A stretch of 64,000 nt of DNA, taken from positions 5,150,001 through 5,214,000 of the forward strand of contig NZ_JAUCFJ010000002.1 in assembly GCF_030348505.1 (NCBI RefSeq). Direction: 5' to 3'. The DNA comes from Lysinibacillus sp. G4S2 (lineage in GTDB: Bacteria > Bacillota > Bacilli > Bacillales_A > Planococcaceae). The notes below the pieces were generated by a model, which was not told where the DNA came from, searched no databases, and saw only the letters and a program-made list of their open reading frames with translations. Made by a program: the position numbers and the translations under genes. This document shows, piece by piece, positions 16,600 through 25,227 of this stretch. The stretch's first letter is position 1; every line of letters starts with the position of its first letter.

Positions 16600-17394
16600 T
16601 TATTGTAACGGAAAATCAGAGCCAACTAGTATTTCCTTCGAACTTTTTATATGAAGTTTATTTGACGAATGATTTTTTATATAGGTCCTTACTATTTCAT
16701 AACCAATGCAATACCCTATCCATTGAGGGAGCTTTCCACCATATAAAAATTCAACATGATTGTCTAATCCTTGAATATTGATTTGAGGCAAAAAATGCTC
16801 CTTCCATATTTTTCGCATCTTATCTAATGAGTAGTAACTCAGCCAAGGGGCTACCCATTTATCTCCGTAAAACTCTTCAACTGCACATTCTGCTAAGCCT
16901 TCTAAAATTAAAGAATCTAATAAGGTCACTTCGTTTAGAGACTTATTTAAATATTGTAAGCGACAAACATGATTGTACTCATGTGCAAATAACGCTTTAA
17001 GTTCCTCTTTTTCAAGCTCTCCTATAAATAAAAATAAAGCATTTGGATAAGCGACACCATTTTTATTGGTCATTGTTTGTTCTTGTGTTATCGGAAAAAT
17101 ATAGATTGGTATATTTGGACCGCTCCATCTCTTTTTTAAATAAATAAATTCCTCTCGTACAATTTTCCATGCATTTTGATTTTGTAACTTCTTAATATCT
17201 ATTTTTTCATGTGGCTGAAAAAGCCCCTGTTGCTGTAGTTCAAATTGTATTTCTTCTGGAGATCCACCATTAAAAACCTCTACTAAACGATTACAAAGAA
17301 TAGAGCATTGTAAGTCTTCGAACTTTCTATTGTAATTAAACTTTTGACTAGCCAGAAATTCATTCAACCATTCATCAGTTGGCATTACTGACAT
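16600..17394 (-). CDS. DUF2268 putative zinc-dependent protease
   Basis: 264 residues. The C-terminal half is a DUF2268 peptidase-like domain with the zinc motif HEYNH at 138-142 (ALFAHEYNHVCR) and a downstream glutamate region LILEGLAECAVEEF, as in gluzincins. There is no signal peptide, so it is probably cytoplasmic. A strong AAGGGGG precedes the ATG. It leads a two-gene unit with the DNA glycosylase. Substrate unknown. Confidence 0.85.
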   Translation of the reverse strand: MSVMPTDEWLNEFLASQKFNYNRKFEDLQCSILCNRLVEVFNGGSPEEIQFELQQQGLFQPHEKIDIKKLQNQNAWKIVREEFIYLKKRWSGPNIPIYIFPITQEQTMTNKNGVAYPNALFLFIGELEKEELKALFAHEYNHVCRLQYLNKSLNEVTLLDSLILEGLAECAVEEFYGDKWVAPWLSYYSLDKMRKIWKEHFLPQINIQGLDNHVEFLYGGKLPQWIGYCIGYEIVRTYIKNHSSNKLHIKSSKEILVGSDFPLQ

Positions 17395-17502
17395 ACGTTC
17401 ACCCCCTTGTATAGCTTATGTCTCCAATAGACAATCGGCTATTGATGAGTGTACGGAACGGCATATATTAACTTGTAAGGAAGTCGAAAGGGGGGATATT
17501 TT

Positions 17503-17790
17503 ATGAATCCAAATGATGCTTATAATCTTTGCTGTAGTTATCATGGTAAACGTGTAAGAATAACAGATAGATCTGGCAGAATACATGTCGGAGAAATAAC
17601 GATGGTAGATAGAAAAAATGTGTGGATTCTACCTGATAGACGATATAGAGGATATGGTTTAGGCTTCGGGGGCGGCTTCGGAGGCGGCTTTGGAAGACCT
17701 GGTTTTGGCTTTAGAAGATCCGGTTTTGGCATTGGGATCGCAATTGGAACTATTATAGGAATTGCAATAGCGCCACTAATATTTTTCTAA
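17503..17790 (+). CDS. Glycine-rich small protein with Sm-like N-terminus
   Basis: 95 residues in three parts: a small beta-barrel-like segment (about 8-45) with GKRVRITDRSGRIHVGEITM and VWILPDRR; a Gly/Phe-rich stretch of GFGGGFGR-like repeats (50-72); and a hydrophobic C-terminal helix (75-95). A strong AAAGGGGGG ribosome site is present. Similar Gly-rich proteins occur in Bacillus spores, but the family is not certain. It is followed by a bidirectional terminator. Confidence 0.72.
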   Translation: MNPNDAYNLCCSYHGKRVRITDRSGRIHVGEITMVDRKNVWILPDRRYRGYGLGFGGGFGGGFGRPGFGFRRSGFGIGIAIGTIIGIAIAPLIFF

Positions 17791-17852
17791 AAGTGAAATA
17801 CTATTTGATGAATTCTCGATGCGATATAACAGGCTGTTTGTTTTTATGGAAA

Positions 17853-17893
17853 AAAATAAGCCATTTCAATCTGTTACTGAGATGGCTTATTTT
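17853..17893. terminator. Bidirectional terminator
   Basis: AAATAAGCCATTTCA pairs with TGAGATGGCTTATTT across a short loop, with A and T runs on both sides, between convergent genes. Confidence 0.85.
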
Positions 17894-17896
17894 TTC

Positions 17897-18634
17897 TTAT
17901 TGCACTTGCTCTTTCTGTTGTTTGCTTTCAATCAACTCGGATATTGTGACAAATGTATAACCTTGTTTTTTAAGTTCTGGTAATATTTCTTCCAGCGCCT
18001 TAATGGTTTGCGTGCGATCGCCGCCTCCATCATGGAATAAAATAACATCTCCAGGCTTCGATCCCTTCAGTACCTTTTGTGTAATTTTTTTCACACCAGG
18101 CTGTTTCCAATCTTGAGTATCCTGATGCCAAGACCACATAACTACTTTGTACCCATCCTTTACAGCAGCATTTATCATTTGATCATTATAGTTACCACCT
18201 ACAGGACGGAACAAAACTGGAGCAAATCCAGTAATACTATAAATTATTCCCTTTGTTTGACGAAGTTCCTTTCGCAATTCTGCTACGGAAACATTAAACG
18301 GATGTGAATACGTATGGTTGGCCAACTCATGCCCTTCAGAATAAGACCTTAAAACTAGCTCTGGATATTTTTCTGCATTTTTTCCAAGAATAAAAAAGGT
18401 AGCCTTTGCATCATACTTTGCCAATACATCTAAAATAGCTGCCGTATATTTGGGATGAGGTCCATCGTCAAAAGTTAGAGCAATTATTTTGTCTTCTGTG
18501 TTAATATCCCATACAACTTCCCCTGTCTCCTCATAATAAGGTCGACCTTTATCCGCATAGATTGTCAGCTTTGTAAAAAATACCGATATGATTAAAAAAC
18601 AAAGGGTTAAAAACAATACATACTTACGTGTCAT
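17897..18634 (-). CDS. Polysaccharide deacetylase (NodB domain)
   Basis: 245-residue carbohydrate esterase 4 enzyme with an N-terminal signal or anchor helix (about 6-27), acting on cell-wall or surface polysaccharide outside the membrane. Motifs in order: ALTFDDGPHPKYT (metal-binding Asp pair), ELANHTYSHP (two metal histidines), FRPVGGNYN (usually RPPxG), MWSWHQDTQDW and DVILFHDGGGDR. The start at 18634 is preceded by GGGAGGTGA; a longer frame of nine codons lacks support. Resembles the PdaA/PdaB and chitooligosaccharide deacetylase groups; which one is unclear. Confidence 0.92.
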   Translation of the reverse strand: MTRKYVLFLTLCFLIISVFFTKLTIYADKGRPYYEETGEVVWDINTEDKIIALTFDDGPHPKYTAAILDVLAKYDAKATFFILGKNAEKYPELVLRSYSEGHELANHTYSHPFNVSVAELRKELRQTKGIIYSITGFAPVLFRPVGGNYNDQMINAAVKDGYKVVMWSWHQDTQDWKQPGVKKITQKVLKGSKPGDVILFHDGGGDRTQTIKALEEILPELKKQGYTFVTISELIESKQQKEQVQ

Positions 18635-18892
18635 AGCATCACCTCCCAAGTTCAAATTCACATAACTCCGTCAACTTACTATTTACGAATTACAATGAAA
18701 TATACTCGTGAAGGATTGGAGGTTTTCTCCTAAAACATTATCTTTAACACTGTTAAATTTTGAACGAATTGTGAAAACACTCACATAGCACTTTATTTTT
18801 TTATGAATTGATGTACAATAAGATGTACAAACTGATATATAACAATTACAGAAAATATAAAATGTTATAGTACAACTAAAGGAGATTTTATT

Positions 18893-19015
18893 ATGTGGAT
18901 TATTACAGTTTTTGAACAAAATACTTATCGTATGTTCGAGTACGACAATAAAAACGAGGCAACGGTTGCATTAAAAAAATTCAATCAAACAGCTATGCTT
19001 TCTTATACAAAATAA
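18893..19015 (+). CDS. 40-residue conserved-type small protein
   Basis: A 40-codon gene reading MWIITVFEQN at the start and FNQTAMLSYTK at the end, with AAAGGAG seven bases before the ATG. The pattern (short strand WIITVFE, central acidic YDNKNEA segment, then a helix ALKKFNQ) is like small soluble Bacillus proteins of unknown function. The upstream region has a direct repeat ATGTACAA (18811-18818 and 18823-18830) that could be a regulatory site. Its stop is only a few bases from an LR2 element. Confidence 0.65.
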   Translation: MWIITVFEQNTYRMFEYDNKNEATVALKKFNQTAMLSYTK

Positions 19016-19340
19016 AATGGGACAAACCTTATTTTTCTGCGACGAAAGTGGAGCGGAGCGGTAGCGTAACGACAGTGACAAAGCGCGGATGAGAGATTTA
19101 TCGGAATAAATTTGTGTTTTATCGGAACAATTTCGCGATTTATCGGAACAATTTCAGATTTTATCGGAACATATTGAAAAATACAGTATCTCTGTTCGCA
19201 TTGAGAGTTTATCGAAACAGTTTTCAGATTTATCGAGAACTTTTCATTGTTTATCAACCAACTTTTGAAAAATATCGACATCTACCTTCAAGCAACACTA
19301 CTGGCCGCACTGATGGTTTGCGTCGCTTCATTTGATCAAA
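19016..19340 (+). repeat. LR2 element, copy a, with 21-bp TTTATCGR array
   Basis: Starts GGGACAAACCTTATTTTTC near 19019. It contains TTTATCGG at 19097, 19118, 19139 and 19160, then after a 48-bp step TTTATCGA/TTTATCAA/AATATCGA at 19208, 19229, 19250 and 19271: two blocks of four units at exactly 21 bp. It then runs ATCTACCTTCAAGCAACACT to TTGCGTCGCTTCATTT. Several frames are open through it because the period is a multiple of three; none has a credible start. Confidence 0.85.
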
Positions 19341-19393
19341 GGAATTTTTCTAAAGTCATTTACTTTCCGCTTTTCAGTAGCATACCTGGTGGG

Positions 19394-19492
19394 AAGCTCA
19401 TTTTTCTGTCGCGAAAGTGGAGCGAAGCGCAACGGCAGCAACAAAGCGCTCAGCCAGAACGGAAATCAACTACACGTTTATGGTGATGAACC
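19394..19492 (+). repeat. LR1 element fragment, copy c, fused to LR2 copy a
   Basis: Right half of LR1: GCGAAAGTGGAGCGAAGCGC, then AACAAAGCGCTCAGCCAGAA and GGAAATCAACTACACGTTTA, ending GGTGATGAACC. It follows the LR2 element with only about 50 bases between them, so the two families have joined here. Confidence 0.7.
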
Positions 19493-19615
19493 ATAAAAAT
19501 ACATTTTCACCGTTTGTTTTAGGTATCAAATTAACTTTACAATATTTTTTAGTGAAAATATCGAACACCTTTTTATCTATCGCCATATGGTATATAGAGA
19601 AAAGGAGTGATTTTG

Positions 19616-19918
19616 ATGGTGACAATTGAGCCTATTATGATTCAAGGGCATTTTTTCACTGCTGTAATGGTCCAATTACCAAAAACAACCCTACTGACAA
19701 TTTCGAATGAAACGGGTTACATCATGTGTGGGGCTTTAGATGTTGGCTTATTAAATGATCGCTTAGCAGACCGAAAAATCATTGCAGGTCGAGCAGTTGG
19801 CGTTAAAACCATTGATGAGTTATTGACGGCTCCATTAGAGTCCGTTACTTATGAAGCTCAGCAGCTTGGTATTACTGAAGGAATGTCTGGTGTAGAGGCA
19901 TTATTAAAAATGATATAA
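19616..19918 (+). CDS. YunC-like DUF1805 protein
   Basis: 100-residue protein of the DUF1805/YunC family. Diagnostic: TLLTISNETGYIMCGALDVG then RLADRKIIAGRAVGVKTIDELL, ending GMSGVEALLKM. The ATG at 19616 follows AAAGGAG at good spacing. It is followed by a strong terminator, so it is probably a single-gene unit. No biochemical function is known to me. Confidence 0.9.
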   Translation: MVTIEPIMIQGHFFTAVMVQLPKTTLLTISNETGYIMCGALDVGLLNDRLADRKIIAGRAVGVKTIDELLTAPLESVTYEAQQLGITEGMSGVEALLKMI

Positions 19919-19937
19919 CAGCTATCTTTTGCATATT

Positions 19938-19970
19938 AAAAGCGTCAGTGCTATTACTAGACGCTTTTTT
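19938..19970 (+). terminator. Intrinsic terminator after the yunC-like gene
   Basis: AAAAGCGTC pairs with GACGCTTTT across a 13-base loop and is followed by a T run. Confidence 0.85.
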
Positions 19971-20041
19971 AGTTGATGTAAAGTAAAGATTGTATAAGTT
20001 ATTCACTCTTTCCCGATACTTTGGGCAAAGGAGTGTTCGTT

Positions 20042-20665
20042 TTGGATAAAGATAAACATTGGAAAATACATGTATTTTTATTATTAACCGTAATTATCAT
20101 TTTTGTCTGGTCTGTAATAAAACCTGCATCCTATTTAGATTGGCTCGCAGAAGTTAGCCCTGCAGTAGTTGCTATTATTATTGTAGTCGCTATCTACAAC
20201 AAGTTTCGCTTCACAACTTTTTCTTATTTTATTATCGCCCTTTTGTCCATCCTAACATTTATTGGCGGGCACTATACTTATTCAGAGGTCCCACTTTTTA
20301 ATTGGATAAAAGAAGAATTTCACTTACAGCGGAATGACTACGATCGCTTTGGACATTTTCTTAAAGGTTTGATGGCCATTGTCATAAGAGAAATATTAAT
20401 ACGGAAGACACCTCTAACGACAGGTGCTTGGTTAACAGGTATTACAATAAGTATTTTGCTAGCAATTGCTGCCCTCTATGAAATCATTGAATGGCTAAGT
20501 ACAAAAATTTCAAAAGGAAGTAACACTGCTAAAGATTTTGTAGGGATGCAGGGAGATCCATGGGATGCACAATGGGACATGTTTTCAGCCTTCATTGGAA
20601 CCGTTTTAGCTTTACTGTTATTTACAAAATTCCACGATAAATTATTGAAAAGACAGGAAAAGTAA
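20042..20665 (+). CDS. DUF2238 (YjdF-like) membrane protein
   Basis: About 207-residue membrane protein with six hydrophobic helices. Family signatures: GGHYTYSEVPLFNW, RNDYDRFGHFLKG, EIIEWLS and DFVGMQGDPWDAQWDM, whose histidine and acidic residues sit in loops. I chose the TTG at 20042 because GGAG is eight bases upstream; an earlier TTG (20021) lies before that site. Function unknown. Confidence 0.88.
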   Translation: MDKDKHWKIHVFLLLTVIIIFVWSVIKPASYLDWLAEVSPAVVAIIIVVAIYNKFRFTTFSYFIIALLSILTFIGGHYTYSEVPLFNWIKEEFHLQRNDYDRFGHFLKGLMAIVIREILIRKTPLTTGAWLTGITISILLAIAALYEIIEWLSTKISKGSNTAKDFVGMQGDPWDAQWDMFSAFIGTVLALLLFTKFHDKLLKRQEK

Positions 20666-20737
20666 ATGATGATAAACAAATTTTCTCTGGAGCAAGCATA
20701 GCATATCTAATATGAACCATTCGAAAGGTGGTATTCT

Positions 20738-21388
20738 ATGTACTATGCAAATGTTGGTCAGCAATCGCCCCATACATCTCGCGTGATTGAGGTCACCGGA
20801 AATGGAAAAGTAATGGCTACTCCAAACTATGTTCAAATTCAACTAGAAGTCCAGACAAGAGGGAAAAATGTACAAGAGGCACAGCAGGAAAATGCAATAA
20901 TTATGAATCGTGTCATCCAATCTCTTTTAGCTCTCCATATCCCAAGAGAAAATATTCAAACAGCTTTCTATACTATTTCACCACTTTATGATTATGAGAA
21001 CGGCAAACAGATTTTTAATGGCTACGAAGTAACAAATGCTATTACCGTTAAAGTAACAGATACGAGCCAAATTGGTAAAATTATTGATACAGCTGTAGAA
21101 AATGGCGCAAATCGGATTTCCTCTATCCAATTCAACATCGACAATGTAGATGCCTATTATCAACAAGCTCTCAGTTTAGCCCTTCATAATGCTCAAATGA
21201 AGGCTAAAACAATTGCAGAGACGATGCATTTGCCTTTACAACCACAACCAATTGAAATAGTTGAGGAACATGAAAGTGCACCTGTCCTGTATAGATCAAT
21301 GGCGATGGCTGATTCCAAAATTTCTACACCTATTGAACAAGGTCAAATAGCCATTAATGCGACTGTTCGAGTGAAATTTCAATATTAA
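20738..21388 (+). CDS. SIMPL domain (DUF541) protein
   Basis: 216 residues with one SIMPL domain: VIEVTGNGKVMATPNYVQIQ at the start, RVIQSLLALHIPRENIQTAF, and the C-terminal DAYYQQALSLALHNAQMKA. No signal peptide is seen, unlike many family members, so it is probably cytoplasmic. A good GGTGG ribosome site precedes the ATG. It is downstream of the DUF2238 gene by 72 bp and ends at a strong terminator. Confidence 0.88.
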   Translation: MYYANVGQQSPHTSRVIEVTGNGKVMATPNYVQIQLEVQTRGKNVQEAQQENAIIMNRVIQSLLALHIPRENIQTAFYTISPLYDYENGKQIFNGYEVTNAITVKVTDTSQIGKIIDTAVENGANRISSIQFNIDNVDAYYQQALSLALHNAQMKAKTIAETMHLPLQPQPIEIVEEHESAPVLYRSMAMADSKISTPIEQGQIAINATVRVKFQY

Positions 21389-21401
21389 GTTGTATAATTC
21401 T

Positions 21402-21470
21402 AAAGCGAAAACTCCTCTCTTAATTTGTCTCGACAACAATTACGATACGTGAGTTTTCGCTTTTCTTTTT
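21402..21470 (+). terminator. Intrinsic terminator after the SIMPL gene
   Basis: AAAGCGAAAACTC (21402-21414) pairs perfectly with GAGTTTTCGCTTT (21451-21463) over a long loop and is followed by T-rich sequence. The remaining bases to the next gene show nothing recognisable. Confidence 0.7.
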
Positions 21471-21693
21471 TTAATTGAATGTAAGATTATTGAATTTATA
21501 GAAAAGTAACCATAAGTTTTGATGAAGAACCTAAAAAAAAACATTTTTTCGAGAGGATTTAAAACAATGGCACTCTCATTCCATATTTAATTTAATGGCA
21601 ACATAGCGTTGCGGACTTGATACTATTGGTTTCGTTTGCAACAGCAGTAAATTTGGTATGGTGATGATATCAAATATGAAAGGAATGATAAAA

Positions 21694-22092
21694 ATGCAAA
21701 TTAGCAAATCGATTTTAGATTATCGGAAAAGTAATAATTTAAGCCAAGAACAATTGGCTAATAAAATCGGTGTTACTAGACAAGCCATTTCAAAATGGGA
21801 GCAAAAAAAAGGTGCTCCAGATATTGAAAATTTAATTTTATTAAGCGATGAAATGAATATTAGTTTAGATAATTTGATTAAAGGTAATAGCAATATAAAA
21901 AAGCAAATCGTGAATAATGAAAAAGCAGTAAAGTTTCATTTTCTAGTAATCTTATTTTTAGTTGCTATTGTAATTTATATAGCGTATTTTGCATTTGTAC
22001 ACGATATTTTTATGATTGGATTTTTAATTGCAACGCTCTTTATGCTAGGTATTGAACTTTATGTTTATATGAGGAAATATTCGATTAGTTAA
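21694..22092 (+). CDS. XRE-family regulator with C-terminal membrane helices
   Basis: 132 residues: an N-terminal Cro/C1 helix-turn-helix (about 5-60; LANKIGVTRQAISKWEQKKG, then the YdaS-like MNISLDNLIKG) and two hydrophobic helices (about 83-102 and 105-125). Such membrane-tethered XRE proteins occur widely in Firmicutes. The ATG at 21694 follows AAAGGA with nine-base spacing; earlier in-frame ATGs lack a site. No neighbour gene suggests a target. Confidence 0.85.
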   Translation: MQISKSILDYRKSNNLSQEQLANKIGVTRQAISKWEQKKGAPDIENLILLSDEMNISLDNLIKGNSNIKKQIVNNEKAVKFHFLVILFLVAIVIYIAYFAFVHDIFMIGFLIATLFMLGIELYVYMRKYSIS

Positions 22093-22106
22093 ATTTAACC
22101 TAACAA

Positions 22107-22147
22107 AATCCCAAGGAAAAGTGACCTACCTACTTTCCCTTGGGATT
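22107..22147. terminator. Stem-loop after the XRE gene
   Basis: AATCCCAAGGAAAAGT pairs with ACTTTCCCTTGGGATT (one mismatch) across nine bases. A long T run is absent on the plus strand, so efficiency is uncertain. Confidence 0.5.
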
Positions 22148-22255
22148 CATCCACACAAGCCTATACATATGGAAATCAAGAACAGTCCGCTTACATGACT
22201 ATGAATTATTCAGGATCAAATGTACTTTTTTCTAAACATACATTGAATATAAGTT

Positions 22256-22330
22256 GATCTTCGTTCCGAATGGGCGACTCCTTGGGTATCAGCGTCACAG
22301 ATGATACCCTGGTTCGTAGCTAAGGCTATT
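22256..22330 (+). repeat. LR1 element fragment, copy d
   Basis: Short piece of the LR1 core: GGGCGACTCCTTGGGTATCA, GCGTCACAGATGATACCCTGG. Neither element end is present. Confidence 0.6.
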
Positions 22331-22349
22331 TATAGCAAAATAAATTTTA

Positions 22350-22892
22350 TCATTCCCATATATGCTCTAGACTCACTTCATAATCCTTAACACTTAGCTG
22401 AAAAACATCTGGGTTACTTAGGTGTGTCCAAACTTGAAAATCAACATCACTATTATAATTTTTCAACAGTAAGGTTATTATATTTCCATGACTAACGATA
22501 ATTGTATGTTCGGTGTCACTTTTTAAAGTTTCCTCAACTACGTGAACGATCCGTTTCATTGCTTCGTTACTCGACTCTCCGCCTCCGAATTTCAGCTCCA
22601 TATTGGTAAAAGTTGCTTGAAGTTTTTCATACCAATCAGGTAACTCTGTAGTGCTTAAAATTCGTTCTGAAAGGCGTTCATCGATTTCAATATTTATATT
22701 TTTCCTATTACTCAGCGGTTCAATAGTTTGAATTGCACGTGAGAAAGGACTGGCAATGATTCGATCAATTTTTTTGTCAGCGAAAAAATCAGCTAAACCT
22801 TCTGCCTGATGAAAACCTTCTTCTGTTAAAGAAGCAGCTGACGATTGTCCTTGAGCTTCACAATGTCTGATTATATAAATACACTTAACCAT
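22350..22892 (-). CDS. Histidine phosphatase superfamily protein
   Basis: 180-residue phosphoglycerate-mutase-like phosphatase. The catalytic histidine lies in YIIRHCEAQG (usual motif RHG, here RHC). Other family elements are LTEEGFHQAEGL, IIASPFSRAIQTIEPL and the second histidine in TIIVSHGNII. A strong AGGAGG precedes the ATG. It is nine bases downstream of a P-loop kinase gene, which suggests a two-gene operon. The phosphorylated substrate is not predictable. Confidence 0.87.
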   Translation of the reverse strand: MVKCIYIIRHCEAQGQSSAASLTEEGFHQAEGLADFFADKKIDRIIASPFSRAIQTIEPLSNRKNINIEIDERLSERILSTTELPDWYEKLQATFTNMELKFGGGESSNEAMKRIVHVVEETLKSDTEHTIIVSHGNIITLLLKNYNSDVDFQVWTHLSNPDVFQLSVKDYEVSLEHIWE

Positions 22893-22901
22893 TTAAACCT
22901 C

Positions 22902-23558
22902 CTAGAGAAAATATGGAGAACCAACATCATTGTTATTAACTACAATATCTGCATTTTCTTGAGGGTTATGCTCATTTAAATAAAGACTTGAGGCAGCGTG
23001 ATATCTGTTCAAAAACATTACCTCTGCTTTTTCATAGCTTCCGAATGCAATCGTTTCCCGTTTTGCTCCCCTTTTTCTGGCTAGCTCAAAATCTGTCTGT
23101 ACGAAAATTTTATAATCGAATAAATGTATTAGTTCTTTTTTCAATAAAAATGTTCCATCAACAATGAAAATCGTATCGTCTGTTGCAAGCTGTTGTTCAG
23201 GGTTTACATATTCATCTTTTTCTAAATCTAATGAAACGATCTGATACTGACGATTTCCATTTTCCCCTAAAGGAATTAGCAGTTTTTCTTTAAATGCTTG
23301 ATAATCGTGTGCATCTTCATAATACCCGATTGCTGAATCCTTTCCTTGTCGATAGCGAATCGCTCTTGGATTATGAAAATTGTCAATGCTTGTTCGTACT
23401 ACTTCCTTTTTTCTTCGACGAAGCTCTTCAGCAAGTTCATTGGCAAGAGTTGTTTTCCCTGAAGCTGTTATTCCACTAATTGCTACTCTAATGGGATGTT
23501 GAAGTTGTAAATCTATAATATTATTGGCTACTTCTGAAATAAGTTCTTGTCTTAACAT
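22902..23558 (-). CDS. Uridine-kinase-like P-loop kinase
   Basis: 218-residue kinase of the uridine kinase/phosphoribulokinase group. Walker A is GITASGKTT at about 29-37, followed by TSIDNFHNPRA (acid-base and substrate region), GYYEDAHDYQAF and IVDGTFLLKKEL. It differs enough from housekeeping Udk that its substrate may be another nucleoside or sugar. It precedes the histidine phosphatase gene by nine bases. Confidence 0.82.
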   Translation of the reverse strand: MLRQELISEVANNIIDLQLQHPIRVAISGITASGKTTLANELAEELRRRKKEVVRTSIDNFHNPRAIRYRQGKDSAIGYYEDAHDYQAFKEKLLIPLGENGNRQYQIVSLDLEKDEYVNPEQQLATDDTIFIVDGTFLLKKELIHLFDYKIFVQTDFELARKRGAKRETIAFGSYEKAEVMFLNRYHAASSLYLNEHNPQENADIVVNNNDVGSPYFL

Positions 23559-23579
23559 TTCTCATTGACCTCATAGATT

Positions 23580-24452
23580 TTAGTTTACGATTATTATACC
23601 TTCTTTACTAATTAGTTCCAATTTATTCAACGCGTCACCAATCTTGCCTTTCTTTAATTGCTCCGTATGTTCTTCTTCCTGATAACCTTCTAAATCAACG
23701 TTTATGTCAGATGATTCACTGCTCGCCATAAGCTCTAATGAGTTCGGTGCCTCTTTGTATGATATTGTAATATCTCCTGAAGCAGTCTCTACAAATAATA
23801 CTTTTCCTGCGATGATTTCTTTCATAAAAACTTCACCGCTAGTCGAAGTAATTTTCGTTTTCGGACTGTTGACTCTAGTCATATAGCTATCACCATTCGT
23901 AGCGGCAATCGTTAACTCATTCACGGTGCTATCCATCATTTTCAATTCCCCATCCTTCGATGTAATTTCACCTTTATCAGCCGATAATCCCTTAATGATT
24001 TTAGAGCCAGAATCCGTTGAAATCGACAGTTCTTCTGTTTCAATGTTGTTAATTTTGATATCACCATAGCTGTTTTTTATGGCAATCTTATTCGCAGCAT
24101 TTTTAGGAACAGAAATGTGAATAGTACCTTTTTTTCCAAAGCTAAAGTTTTTCATAACGCCTTCATCAGTGTCTTGTTGATCTACTACAATTTTATTTCC
24201 GTCTTTCTTAATTTCAACAGGATTGCTTTCCTGCTTTTCTTGTAGCTTACCTTCAATTTCAACTGTTAATTTTTCAGATTCTGTATTTTCTAATGCTATA
24301 TCCCAAGACTCACTGGTTATTTCTAGTTCTTCAATTTGCTGAGCATCAAAGGACTGTTGTTCATTAATGCCCTTTTCTTCATTTGTTTTAAAGGTGAATA
24401 TAATGCCCCCTATCGCAATAACGAATACCAGAGCTATGATTGCTTTTTTCAC
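23580..24452 (-). CDS. DUF4097 beta-repeat protein with N-terminal anchor
   Basis: 290-residue protein with an N-terminal membrane anchor (about 3-20) and a beta-helix-like DUF4097 region (about 45-280), seen in the repeating pattern IKNSYGDIKINNIETEELSI and TASGDITISY. It lies outside the membrane if the anchor is not cleaved. GTG start at 24452 with GAGGATG upstream. It follows the ABC ATPase and permease genes of a peptide-antibiotic-type module, and DUF4097 proteins are often encoded near such stress modules. Its own activity is unknown. Confidence 0.82.
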   Translation of the reverse strand: MKKAIIALVFVIAIGGIIFTFKTNEEKGINEQQSFDAQQIEELEITSESWDIALENTESEKLTVEIEGKLQEKQESNPVEIKKDGNKIVVDQQDTDEGVMKNFSFGKKGTIHISVPKNAANKIAIKNSYGDIKINNIETEELSISTDSGSKIIKGLSADKGEITSKDGELKMMDSTVNELTIAATNGDSYMTRVNSPKTKITSTSGEVFMKEIIAGKVLFVETASGDITISYKEAPNSLELMASSESSDINVDLEGYQEEEHTEQLKKGKIGDALNKLELISKEGIIIVN

Positions 24453-24481
24453 TTTACATCCTCATTTCTTATCTCAATTAT

Positions 24482-24512
24482 GCCTCGGTATCATTGCGTT
24501 CGGAGGCTTTAA
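24482..24512 (-). repeat. Short dispersed repeat LR4, copy 2
   Basis: Contains CATTGCGTTCGGAGGC, related to pieces at 2061-2075, 29129-29155 and 52772-52800 that share ATTGCGTCCGGA. It lies between two genes of one operon. Function unknown. Confidence 0.4.
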
Positions 24513-24528
24513 CTTCTTTCAGCTTCTT

Positions 24529-25227
24529 CTAAATTAAATCTACTTTATCGACCTTATAATAAGACAGATAGCCAATAATAAGCCCTAATAGACACATAAT
24601 CATTGGAACACCAATAAATTGAAATAAACTGGTAGATGTATCCCCATTTGAAACCGTTGCATTAATCAAAAATCCAATTAAGACAGCTGACGTAATTGTC
24701 GCAGCAGTTGATTTTTTGCGCATCCCAAAGTACAAAGGAATTAGGCTTACCCCAGCAATCATAAAACCATTGATAAAAGTAGAAGGAATTGTAGCTACCA
24801 TCTCCTGCATCTCAACAGGCGTTTCAAACAAGTTCATCATTGGATTTAAGAAATAAACAGTGATATTGATCATAAAGGTTGCAATGATAATGCTAAAGAA
24901 ACAAAATCCGAAAACTAGCGACAGCTTAGCAAGAATAATCTTTTTCCTTTTTAATGGATACGTAAATAGTAATTGGACCGTCTTATTTTTATATTCGTCA
25001 ATGACTAAACGAGATAAAATGACACTCGAAAAAATGATAAAAACAATTCGAATCAAAATATTTGTTAAAGACATAAAATCTGTATAATCCTGAAACATTT
25101 TTTCATCTCCAGAACCCAAGGCCATCAGTGCAACTGCCGCAAAAATTCCAACAATGCAAATGATTAAGCTTTTAAAATAGCTAGCTATACAATTCTTTTT
25201 CCATTCAAGCCTTAATAGTTTAAGCAA
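24529..25227 (-). CDS. ABC-2 type permease of a peptide-antibiotic-type transporter
   Basis: About 232 residues with six hydrophobic helices, of the lantibiotic-immunity/bacitracin-type ABC-2 permeases: LRLEWKKNCIASYFKS at the N-terminus, SRLVIDEYKNKTVQLLFTYP and KRKKIILAKL. I favour the TTG at 25227, which has GGAGGG seven bases upstream; an ATG at 25242 has no site. It overlaps the ATPase gene, indicating coupling. With the ATPase it should extrude or release a membrane-active peptide, which is inference from family. Confidence 0.87.
   Translation of the reverse strand: MLKLLRLEWKKNCIASYFKSLIICIVGIFAAVALMALGSGDEKMFQDYTDFMSLTNILIRIVFIIFSSVILSRLVIDEYKNKTVQLLFTYPLKRKKIILAKLSLVFGFCFFSIIIATFMINITVYFLNPMMNLFETPVEMQEMVATIPSTFINGFMIAGVSLIPLYFGMRKKSTAATITSAVLIGFLINATVSNGDTSTSLFQFIGVPMIMCLLGLIIGYLSYYKVDKVDLI

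Noticed and set aside
19003-19486. Overlapping open frames on both strands with FYRNNFAIYRNN-type repeats
   Set aside because: Same cause: the 21-bp array of LR2 copy a. No start with a ribosome site and no consistent frame among copies.
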